Shown here in pieces: positions 1 through 5,359 of a stretch of DNA of 9,066 bases (position 1 is the first letter of the stretch; each line of letters begins with the position of its first letter). The DNA comes from an uncultured Eubacteriales bacterium. Its GTDB lineage: Bacteria > Bacillota > Clostridia > Oscillospirales > Oscillospiraceae. The position numbers were made by a program, and so were the translations under genes. Below the pieces are notes generated by a model that saw only the letters and a list, made by a program, of their open reading frames with translations, did not search any database and had not been told where the DNA came from. The stretch covers positions 1 to 9,066 of the forward strand of contig URQY01000050.1 in the NCBI GenBank assembly GCA_900550165.1, read 5' to 3'.

Positions 1-6
1 GTTCAT
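1..6 (-). CDS. Probable start of the next V-ATPase operon gene (cut by window edge)
   Basis: An ATG on the minus strand at base 6 is followed by one more codon (Asn) before the window ends. It is preceded by a purine-rich AAAGGCGG stretch about 7 bases upstream that could act as a ribosome binding site, and it starts 26 bases after the stop codon of subunit K. In the E. hirae ntp order the gene after K is the stalk subunit E, so that is the expected product. With two codons visible, this is inference from position only. Confidence 0.35.
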
Positions 7-32
7 TGCGTTTCCGCCTTTCCGTCAGCGTC

Positions 33-518
33 TCAGCCGATGTTGAGCAGCATCATGATCGATGCCAGCAGAGAAAGAATGGCGTAGAACTCGACCACGA
101 TGCACAGCACCATGCCCTTTGACCAGTGCTCGGGCTGCCGTGCCAGAATGTTGATCGAGCCCGCGGCCACGCGGCCCTGCGCCACGGCCGAAATGCCGCC
201 GCCGATGGCGATGGGCATACAGGCCGCGAAGTAACGAAGCCCCTCCTGAAGCGACATATCGACATATGTGCCGTTCAGCACGCCCATGCGCATCAGGCAG
301 AGGAAGCCGATCACCAGACCGTACAGGCCCTGCGTGCCGGGAATGACCTGCAGGATCATCACCTTACCGAATTTGCTCGGATCCTCGCACAGAAGCCCAG
401 TACCGGCTTCACCGGCAAGGCCCGTGCCGCGCGCGCTGCCCGCGCCCGCAAGACACACTGCCAAACCCGCGCCCAGCATACCGATGGCGCCGCCCGTCGT
501 CAGTTCAAAAATACCCAT
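33..518 (-). CDS. ntpK: V-type ATP synthase/ATPase subunit K (membrane rotor proteolipid)
   Basis: This 161-residue, very hydrophobic protein forms the membrane rotor ring that carries ions past subunit I. It has the duplicated two-hairpin form of bacterial V-type proteolipids, with four membrane helices near residues 10-28, 53-76, 92-116 and 136-158. The conserved PGTQGLYG lies in helix 2, AQGRVAAG in helix 3, and the ion-binding carboxylate Glu143 in VVEFYAIL of helix 4. Thr62, Gln63, Gln114 and Glu143 line up with Thr64, Gln65, Gln110 and Glu139, the sodium ligands of E. hirae NtpK, so sodium coupling is inferred. The start is firm: a strong AAGGAGG lies six bases before the ATG at 518. 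The gene follows subunit I after a 33-base gap without a convincing terminator, so the two should be co-transcribed. Length is normal for the family. Confidence 0.96.
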   Translation of the reverse strand: MGIFELTTGGAIGMLGAGLAVCLAGAGSARGTGLAGEAGTGLLCEDPSKFGKVMILQVIPGTQGLYGLVIGFLCLMRMGVLNGTYVDMSLQEGLRYFAACMPIAIGGGISAVAQGRVAAGSINILARQPEHWSKGMVLCIVVEFYAILSLLASIMMLLNIG

Positions 519-551
519 GATTATCCTCCTTACGGTTTTCCGTTTTTTTAT

Positions 552-2474
552 TTATTGCAGATCGACATATTCCGTGTCCAGCGTCATGGGGCGGAAGGGC
601 TTTCCGCCGTCGACGTAGAACTTGTTGAAAAATTCAAGGCACTGCAATCTCAGATCGTGCACGTAGCAGCCCAGGAGATTGAGGCCGAAGTTCATCGCAT
701 TGCCAAGCATCGAAATGATGAGAAACGCGATCACGTTGCCCGGCATCGCCGCGAGCATATTGAAGACCTGTGCGATCACGCTGCCCGCAAGCATCAGGGC
801 CATCAGTCGCGTGTAGGACAGAATGTCGCCGAAGTAGCCCGTCACATGGTTGTAGATCGAGCCGAACAGTCCCGTGAGCTTGCCCCAGCCCTTGCCCTGC
901 ACGATGGGACCGAGCACCACCAGCGCGATGCCGGCATACAGCACCGCCGTGCCCTTGCCGAGCGCCAGAAGCGCGATGCCAAGGAACACGAGCCACCACG
1001 TGACTTCTTCAAAAAAGGCGTCGAGGAATTTCTTCCGCTTGCACTTTTCGATGAGGCTGATGGCCATGCCCGTGACGATCTGCACCATGCCGAGCCCCAT
1101 CGAGCCGATCAGGATCATCGTCAGGTCATCGAGCGGGTCAAAGAGCTTCGGCAGCGCAAAGACCGTGCCGGGGCTGACGATGGCGACGAGCTGCGTGAGA
1201 AAGTCGCCGAAAAAGCCGCCCGTCAGCGCACCCATGATGAAGGTGCTCACGCCGCAGAGCCCCAGCAGGCTGAACAGCTCGCCGCTCGTCCCCTTGGGCC
1301 GGTACTTTTTATTGATGATGACCGAGGCGAGGATCATCAGCAATCCGTAGCCCATGTCCGCCATCATGATGCCGTAGAACAAAATGAAGAACGGCGCCAT
1401 CAGCGGATTCGGGTCGAGCGTACCGTAGGCGGGGAGCGAATACATCTCCGTGACCATATTGAGCGGCCGCGTCAGCTTGTTGTTCCTGAGCTGCACCGGC
1501 ACCTGCGGATACTCGTCCTCCGTCGGCTCGCGCGTTTCGACCGCGCAGGTGAAGGGCGCAAGCGCTTTTTCAAGCGCCGCGCAGTGGTCGGCAGGCAGCC
1601 AGCCCTCGAGCAGGAAGGCCTTGTCCGTTTCAACAAGGCGGCTCTTGGCCTCCTCGCGCCGCAGCGTGATGGCGGCGCGGTCGCTCGCGCGCAGCAGCAG
1701 CGCCCGCTTATCGCCAAGGCCCGCCATATGCGCTTCGATATCCTGCTTCTCCCTTGAAAGCTCGTCAAGGCGCGCCTTCGCGCGCTCGTCGTTCTCCTTC
1801 GCCGTGCCATGCAGACCGCGGAAGCTCACGGGAGAAAACCCGATCTCGCGCAGCGCGGCCATCGCCCGGTCCTTCACGCTCTCGTGGCAGGCAATGAAAA
1901 GGTAGCGCAGAGAGCGGTCCGCCGATGCCTGCTGCCACAGGGCAAGGCCGTCAAAATCCGCGCAGACGGCGTTCAGTGCCTCGTCCGTCACCGCTATGCC
2001 GACCGTTCCAAACGCCGCGCACAGCGCGCCGTCCTCCCGGTCGAGCGGTACGTCAAGCGTCAGCCACGGGGCGAGGGACGCGCGCAGCGTCTCCTCCTTG
2101 GTGCGCTCGCTCTCGATCTCGCCGAGACGTCGCTGCCGGTCGTTCAGCGCATCCGCCGCGGCCTTTGCCGCCTCTGCGTTCTCCGCGCTGAAAAATTCCT
2201 CGCGCGTGACCGCCGCGCGCTTGCGGAACATTCCCTTTTTCTCCGGTGCGTACCGGTCCAGCGCTGCAAGCGCCGTGCGGTACGATCGCGCGCTCTCCTG
2301 GGCGGAAAGCAGCGCCCTGTCGTCCGGGCGGGCAAAGCCCTCATGCAGCGCGTCCTCCGCGCCGTCCACCCCGGAGACCTCTACGCATCCCATGTCCTGC
2401 AGCGCCTTGAGCAGCGCTTCGCGCTCGCTCTCGAGCCCCACAAGACGCAGGTGCTTCATTGCTACGATAGCCAT
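552..2474 (-). CDS. ntpI: V-type ATP synthase/ATPase subunit I (stator, membrane a-subunit)
   Basis: This 640-residue subunit links the peripheral stalks to the membrane and forms the ion half-channels beside the K ring. The N-terminal half (about 1-335) is soluble and rich in charged coiled coil. The C-terminal half (about 350-605) holds some seven or eight membrane helices, beginning with the family motif DPNPLMAPFFILFYGIMMAD at 354-373. Arg556 in SYTRLMALMLAG and Arg609 in HDLRLQCLEFF fit the two arginines known to be essential for ion release in E. hirae NtpI (Arg573 and Arg629). I chose the ATG at 2474, giving MAIVAMKHLRLVG, which is a typical family start, although the frame stays open to an ATG at 2555. 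That longer version would add 27 atypical residues lying inside the upstream gene. The chosen start overlaps the end of the G/H gene by 13 bases, with AGAGG about 13 bases upstream, which suggests translational coupling. Confidence 0.96.
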   Translation of the reverse strand: MAIVAMKHLRLVGLESEREALLKALQDMGCVEVSGVDGAEDALHEGFARPDDRALLSAQESARSYRTALAALDRYAPEKKGMFRKRAAVTREEFFSAENAEAAKAAADALNDRQRRLGEIESERTKEETLRASLAPWLTLDVPLDREDGALCAAFGTVGIAVTDEALNAVCADFDGLALWQQASADRSLRYLFIACHESVKDRAMAALREIGFSPVSFRGLHGTAKENDERAKARLDELSREKQDIEAHMAGLGDKRALLLRASDRAAITLRREEAKSRLVETDKAFLLEGWLPADHCAALEKALAPFTCAVETREPTEDEYPQVPVQLRNNKLTRPLNMVTEMYSLPAYGTLDPNPLMAPFFILFYGIMMADMGYGLLMILASVIINKKYRPKGTSGELFSLLGLCGVSTFIMGALTGGFFGDFLTQLVAIVSPGTVFALPKLFDPLDDLTMILIGSMGLGMVQIVTGMAISLIEKCKRKKFLDAFFEEVTWWLVFLGIALLALGKGTAVLYAGIALVVLGPIVQGKGWGKLTGLFGSIYNHVTGYFGDILSYTRLMALMLAGSVIAQVFNMLAAMPGNVIAFLIISMLGNAMNFGLNLLGCYVHDLRLQCLEFFNKFYVDGGKPFRPMTLDTEYVDLQ

Positions 2475-2788
2475 TCGCTTTTCACAACCTCTTCCGCGAT
2501 CCACTGCGCCGCGCGCGGTAATCTCTCGCGCGCCGCCTTCTGCATCCTTTCGCACGCCGCGTGCGCCTCCGCGAGCGTCTTTTCCGTCTGCTGCGCCGCG
2601 CGCTGCTCGGCGTCTGCCATCAGCTGTCTCGCTTCCACATCGCAGTTGCGGCGGTTATCCTCCAGCAGACGCGCGCAGGCCCGCTGCTCCACGGCGAGTT
2701 GCTTCTTCGCTTCCGCCTGTGCTGCGGCATATTCCTCTGCAAGCCGTTTTTCCAGTTCTTGCACGGCAAGCAATTCCTCCATTGCCAT
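2462..2788 (-). CDS. ntpF: V-type ATPase subunit G/H-like coiled-coil stalk protein
   Basis: This 108-residue protein is almost entirely an Ala/Glu/Gln/Arg-rich helix with heptad character from about residue 5 to 100, and it has no membrane segment. That composition and length fit the small peripheral-stalk subunit (NtpF in E. hirae, also called G/H), which pairs with subunit E to hold the catalytic head against rotation. Sequence alone would be weak evidence for such a low-complexity coil. The assignment rests mainly on its place as first gene directly before subunits I and K, as in the ntp operon. The start at 2788 has AGGTGG six bases upstream; a second in-frame ATG two codons later is possible. 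Its stop codon lies inside the start of subunit I (13-base overlap). It is the first gene of the operon, about 47 bases below a strong promoter. Confidence 0.88.
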   Translation of the reverse strand: MAMEELLAVQELEKRLAEEYAAAQAEAKKQLAVEQRACARLLEDNRRNCDVEARQLMADAEQRAAQQTEKTLAEAHAACERMQKAARERLPRAAQWIAEEVVKSEWLS

Positions 2789-2841
2789 TCCGGTCCACCT
2801 CGTCTTTCTCGGCGCCGTGTGCGGCGCTGTTGATTTTCACT

Positions 2842-2870
2842 ATTATAGATGAATTAAATAAATAAATCAA
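2842..2870 (-). promoter_or_regulatory. Main promoter of the V-ATPase operon
   Basis: Read on the minus strand, TTGATT (2870-2865) is followed after exactly 17 bases by a perfect TATAAT (2847-2842). This is close to the ideal housekeeping sigma promoter. Transcription would start near 2835, giving a leader of about 47 bases before the G/H start codon. The -35 box lies within an AT palindrome at 2859-2880, so access by RNA polymerase could be controlled there. Confidence 0.8.
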
Positions 2871-2880
2871 GATTTATTTA
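2859..2880. repeat. 22-bp AT-rich palindrome overlapping the V-ATPase -35 box
   Basis: Arms TAAATAAATC (2859-2868) and GATTTATTTA (2871-2880) are perfect inverted copies around a 2-base centre. An alternative 11-bp pairing, ATTAAATAAAT with ATTTATTTAAT (2853-2863 with 2872-2882), is possible because the sequence is periodic. The element covers the whole TTGATT box. It looks like a repressor operator. An RNA hairpin is less likely, because the centre is only two bases and the main transcript starts downstream of it. Confidence 0.6.
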
Positions 2881-2907
2881 ATCTATAACCTTCTTATCTT
2901 CGGTCAT
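2878..2907 (-). CDS. Possible 9-residue leader peptide (MTEDKKVID)
   Basis: A minus-strand ATG at 2907 has AGAGG five bases upstream and reads MTEDKKVID before a TAA that lies inside the AT palindrome. It would be transcribed only from an upstream start such as the weak promoter at 2933-2961, since the main V-ATPase promoter lies downstream of it. It could be a leader peptide, the stump of a decayed gene, or chance. No function can be assigned. Confidence 0.2.
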   Translation of the reverse strand: MTEDKKVID

Positions 2908-2962
2908 TGTATCCTCTTTCTTTTATGCTATCTTTATACCACACTTTTCCCGGCGATTCCAT
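2894..2962 (-). CDS. Possible 22-residue small ORF with a strong ribosome binding site
   Basis: A minus-strand ATG at 2962 is preceded by AGAGGTGA (2976-2969) with a 6-base gap, a very good Shine-Dalgarno match. It encodes a charged 22-residue peptide beginning MESPGKVWYKD and ending at a TAA at 2896-2894. It overlaps the 9-residue ORF at 2878-2907 in another frame. I recognise no family. The ribosome site is better than expected by chance, but the ORF is short and may be a gene remnant. Confidence 0.22.
   Translation of the reverse strand: MESPGKVWYKDSIKERGYNDRR
2933..2961 (-). promoter_or_regulatory. Possible weak upstream promoter (extended -10)
   Basis: On the minus strand TGG precedes TATAAA (2938-2933), giving an extended -10 element. 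The hexamer 17 bases upstream, TGGAAT (2961-2956), matches the -35 consensus at only three of six positions. A start near 2926 would place the 9-residue ORF just downstream and would also transcribe through the AT palindrome into the V-ATPase operon. Confidence 0.3.
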
Positions 2963-3040
2963 GTGCACTCACCTCTTTTTGTGCAGTCTCATCCATTCTT
3001 TACAGTTCGTTCATAATAGTCTGCCCGTTTTTGCAGGCAC

Positions 3041-3060
3041 AATGACGCTTTCCCGTCATT
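3041..3060. repeat. 7-bp inverted repeat AATGACG / CGTCATT
   Basis: AATGACG (3041-3047) and CGTCATT (3054-3060) are perfect inverted copies with six bases between them. The element sits just beyond the purB-yoaK terminator and upstream of the V-ATPase promoter region. No T-run follows on either strand, so it is not an intrinsic terminator. The same CGTCA/TGACG core recurs at 6813-6834. Confidence 0.4.
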
Positions 3061-3065
3061 TCCGC

Positions 3066-3102
3066 AAAAAAAGGCGGAGGCCGAATCCCTTCGGTCTCCG
3101 CC
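3066..3102 (-). terminator. Rho-independent terminator of the purB-yoaK unit
   Basis: Read on the minus strand, GGCGGAG and CCGAA pair with UUCGG and CUCCGCC, with one A-C mismatch between the two helix segments and a 4-base GGGA loop. Seven U residues follow directly. It begins 18 bases after the yoaK-like stop codon. The plus strand has no T-run after the hairpin, so it acts in the minus direction. Confidence 0.9.
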
Positions 3103-3119
3103 CTCGCGGGAAGCGTTTT

Positions 3120-3797
3120 TCACTTGTCCTCGCGGACGAACATGATAAGAAAGCTGACCGTCAGCAGCGCGCAGGACACCCAGATCCCGCGCTCGGCGAA
3201 ATACTTCGTCAGCAGCGCGCCACAGCCCGCGCCCAAAGCAAAGAGGCCGATCACGCCGAAATACGTCAGCGCCTTGTGCAGCACCTCGCGGTCGTGCGTG
3301 TGAAAATAGGCGCACAGCGCGTCCGTGCCGCTGCGCATATTGCCGATGCACATGGTGCTGGCATATGCGTGTCCGCGCACCTTGCGGAAGGTCTGCACCT
3401 GCATGGCGCAGACGAAGGAAACGAGCGCGTTGGCCGGTGTGTTGAAGCACTGCGGCAAAAAGCCGACGAAAAACAGCAGCACGATCTCCACCAGAATGAT
3501 GAGCTGGCGCCAGTGGACCTTTTCCATGCGCTTATAGCGCCGGTGCACACACTCTGCCACGAAAACGCCCGCCATAAACGACAGCACCGGCACAAGATAG
3601 CTCGCGCTGAGCGCCCATTCCCCTTCAAACAGGTGGGCGCTGAAGAGCACGATATTGCCCGTCTGCGCGTTGGCGAAGACCTTTCCGCGGCAGAGGTAGG
3701 TATAGGCGTCCTGCAGGCCGCCGGAAAGGACGATGAACACAGCCGTCAGCATCGATTCCGACATCTGGCCGTGTGCTTTTTTTGCAAGGGTACTCAT
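3120..3797 (-). CDS. YoaK family (DUF1275) membrane protein
   Basis: This 225-residue integral membrane protein has about six hydrophobic segments (near residues 16-35, 43-57, 67-84, 98-114, 120-135 and 177-220, the last holding two). The two DUF1275 signatures are visible: GGLQDAYTYLCRGKVFANAQTGN at 26-48 in the first half, and VQTFRKVRGHAYASTMCIGN at 134-153 in the second. Family members are widespread and named after B. subtilis YoaK; their substrate and function are unknown. I chose the ATG at 3797, which gives a normal family N-terminus. The frame extends to 3863 but would then overlap the end of purB with non-conserved residues. The ribosome site is only a purine-rich GAGA tract. It begins 31 bases after the purB stop with no terminator between, so it probably shares the purB transcript, and it ends before a clear terminator. 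Confidence 0.88.
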   Translation of the reverse strand: MSTLAKKAHGQMSESMLTAVFIVLSGGLQDAYTYLCRGKVFANAQTGNIVLFSAHLFEGEWALSASYLVPVLSFMAGVFVAECVHRRYKRMEKVHWRQLIILVEIVLLFFVGFLPQCFNTPANALVSFVCAMQVQTFRKVRGHAYASTMCIGNMRSGTDALCAYFHTHDREVLHKALTYFGVIGLFALGAGCGALLTKYFAERGIWVSCALLTVSFLIMFVREDK

Positions 3798-3828
3798 GCT
3801 ATCTCTCTTCTCTCTCCGTTTTTTGCCG

Positions 3829-5247
3829 TTACAGGTCAATATGCCCGTCCGCCGCAGCAGCATCCTTCAAAAGCGGCCCGCACTCGTCCAGGAAGCGCTC
3901 CACCTGCTGCCTGCAGCGGCCGATGTAGAGCTTCGGCTCCATCACATGATCGAGCTCCGCGCGCGTCATGCCAAAGGCGCTGTCGCCCGCCAGACGGTCC
4001 AGCAGGTCGCACGGCTCGCCCTCTTTCATGCGGGCGGTCGCGGCCATGGAATGCTGGCGGATCTTCTCGTGCAGCTCCTGGCGGTCGCCGCCGCGCTTGA
4101 CGGCCTCCATCATGATATTTTCGGTCGCGAGGAACGGCAGATACTCGCGCAGCGTGCGCTCGACGATCTTCTCGTTCACGTGCAGGCCGTTGGTCACGCT
4201 CTGGCACAGGCGCAGCACTGCGTCGGCGCAGAGGAATCCCTCCGGCAGCGAGATGCGGCGGTTGGCCGAATCGTCGAGCGTGCGCTCGAGCCACTGGGTC
4301 GAGGCCGTCATCGGCGCGTTGGCCGCGTCAGCCATCAAATAGCGGCTGAGCGAGCAAATGCGCTCGGAGCGCATGGGATTGCGCTTATACGGCATCGCGG
4401 ACGAGCCGATCTGATTCTTTTCAAACGGCTCTTCGACCTGGCGGTCGTGCTGGAGCAGGCGGATATCGTTTGCCATGCGGTAGGCGCTCTGCGCGATGGA
4501 CGAGAGCACATTCAGAATGCGGCTGTCGGTCTTGCGCGGATAGGTCTGTCCGCTGACGGAGAAGCACTTTTCAAAGCCGAACTCCGCGGCGATGCGGTGA
4601 TTCATCTCGTCGACCTTATCACCGTCGCCCTCGAAGAGGTCGACGAAGCTCGCCTCCGTGCCGGTCGTGCCGCGGCAGCCGAGGAAGCGCATCGAGCCGA
4701 TGACGAAATCCAGCTCCTCGAGATCCGCGCGGAAGTCCTGCATCCACAGCGTGGCACGCTTGCCGATCGTCACGGGCTGCGCGGGCTGATAGTGCGTGTA
4801 GCCGAGCGTCGGCGTTTCGGCGTATTCACGCGCGAACGAGGCAAGGTTGCGCATCACGCTGAGAAGCTGCCCTCTCAGATATCTGAGGCCGTCGCGATAG
4901 AGGACAAGGTCGGCATTGTCGGTCACGTAGCAGCTCGTCGCGCCGAGGTGGATGATGCCGGCGGCAGAGGGCGCGGCCTTGCCGTAGGCGTACACGTGCG
5001 CCATCACGTCATGGCGCACCTCGTGCTCGCGCTTTTCCGCGACGTCGTAGTCGATATCGGTGATGTGCGCGGCAAGCTCATCGACCTGCTCCTGCGTAAT
5101 GGGCAGGCCCAGCTCATGCTCGGCACGCGCCAGCGCCACCCACAGCCTGCGCCAGGTCTGAAAGCGCATATCGGGGGAAAAGAGGTGCAGCATATATTCG
5201 GATGCATAGCGGGACGAAAGCGGGGACTCGTAAATATCCTTGCGCAT
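3829..5247 (-). CDS. purB: Adenylosuccinate lyase
   Basis: This 472-residue cytoplasmic enzyme releases fumarate from adenylosuccinate to give AMP, and from SAICAR to give AICAR in de novo purine synthesis. It belongs to the fumarase/aspartase superfamily and works as a tetramer whose active sites draw on three subunits. The superfamily signature GSSAMPYKRNP is at 281-291, with the catalytic serine in this mobile loop. Active-site histidine motifs are IHLGATSCYVTDN (His100) and GYTHYQPAQ (His152). The C-terminal KRGGDRQELHEKIRQHS stretch is typical of the ADSL-like branch. Length fits the longer clostridial form. The start at 5247 has AGGAG about seven bases upstream. It has its own promoter (5285-5313) below the purA terminator and runs into the yoaK-like gene. 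Together with purA it completes the IMP-to-AMP branch. Confidence 0.97.
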   Translation of the reverse strand: MRKDIYESPLSSRYASEYMLHLFSPDMRFQTWRRLWVALARAEHELGLPITQEQVDELAAHITDIDYDVAEKREHEVRHDVMAHVYAYGKAAPSAAGIIHLGATSCYVTDNADLVLYRDGLRYLRGQLLSVMRNLASFAREYAETPTLGYTHYQPAQPVTIGKRATLWMQDFRADLEELDFVIGSMRFLGCRGTTGTEASFVDLFEGDGDKVDEMNHRIAAEFGFEKCFSVSGQTYPRKTDSRILNVLSSIAQSAYRMANDIRLLQHDRQVEEPFEKNQIGSSAMPYKRNPMRSERICSLSRYLMADAANAPMTASTQWLERTLDDSANRRISLPEGFLCADAVLRLCQSVTNGLHVNEKIVERTLREYLPFLATENIMMEAVKRGGDRQELHEKIRQHSMAATARMKEGEPCDLLDRLAGDSAFGMTRAELDHVMEPKLYIGRCRQQVERFLDECGPLLKDAAAADGHIDL

Positions 5248-5267
5248 AGGATTCTCCTTTTCTTTCT

Positions 5268-5279
5268 CAGCGGTCGCTG
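5268..5279. repeat. 12-bp palindrome in the purB leader
   Basis: CAGCG and CGCTG flank a 2-base centre, between the purB -10 box and its ribosome binding site. The centre is too short for a stable RNA loop, so if functional it would be a DNA operator at about the transcription start. It is short enough to be chance. Confidence 0.25.
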
Positions 5280-5284
5280 TTTGT

Positions 5285-5313
5285 ATTTTATATAGGATCG
5301 GTCAAAGTTGCAA
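5285..5313 (-). promoter_or_regulatory. Promoter of purB-yoaK
   Basis: On the minus strand TTGCAA (5313-5308) is followed after 17 bases by TAAAAT (5290-5285), four and five of six matches to the housekeeping consensus. It starts immediately after the purA terminator hairpin, so purB need not depend on purA read-through. The predicted start is near 5278, about 30 bases before the purB ATG. Confidence 0.6.
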
Positions 5314-5317
5314 CAGA

Positions 5318-5353
5318 AAAGTAAAGAGGGGGCCTTCGTCCCCTCTTTACTTT
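5318..5353 (-). terminator. Rho-independent terminator after purA
   Basis: AAAGTAAAGAGGGG (5318-5331) and its perfect inverted copy (5340-5353) form a 14-bp stem with an 8-base loop. The A-rich foot and T-rich 3' arm (TTTACTTTTCTG on the minus strand) give the termination tract. It starts seven bases after the purA stop codon. The symmetric form means it could also stop transcription coming from the other direction. Confidence 0.82.
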
Positions 5354-5359
5354 CTATTC

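Larger units (their letters stand above)
2789..3119. other. Gene-free control region between yoaK-like gene and V-ATPase operon
   Basis: These 331 bases hold no conserved gene. From right to left on the minus strand they contain the purB-yoaK terminator, a 7-bp inverted repeat, a weak extended -10 promoter with two tiny ORFs, a 22-bp AT palindrome, and the main V-ATPase promoter. Bases 2836-2940 are much richer in A and T than the flanking genes. An ORF reading the other way (plus strand from 2907) runs antisense through the yoaK-like gene and has no credible protein character. Confidence 0.8.

Noticed and set aside
531..545. A small ACGG-TTTT-CCGT hairpin followed by a T-run on the plus strand, between subunits I and K
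   Set aside because: The stem has only four base pairs, and no plus-strand gene ends there. In the operon direction it has no T-run, so it is not a terminator within the ATPase operon.
126..1757. A 543-codon plus-strand open frame opposite subunits K and I
   Set aside because: It spans two well-identified minus-strand genes and their gap, and its translation is rich in His, Arg, Gln and Ala with no domain. It is the antisense shadow of GC-rich codons.
2475..2555. N-terminal extension of subunit I to the ATG at 2555
   Set aside because: The extra 27 residues are basic, unlike the family, and lie wholly inside the G/H gene. MAIVAMKHLRLVG at 2474 is a typical subunit I start.
2907..4100. A 397-codon plus-strand open frame beginning in the AT-rich region
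   Set aside because: After a short hydrophobic start it runs antisense through the terminator and the yoaK-like gene into purB, with basic low-complexity sequence. There is no good ribosome site.
3733..5295. A 520-codon plus-strand open frame opposite purB
   Set aside because: It mirrors purB, which has every expected catalytic motif. The antisense translation has no recognisable fold, and no promoter or ribosome site stands out.
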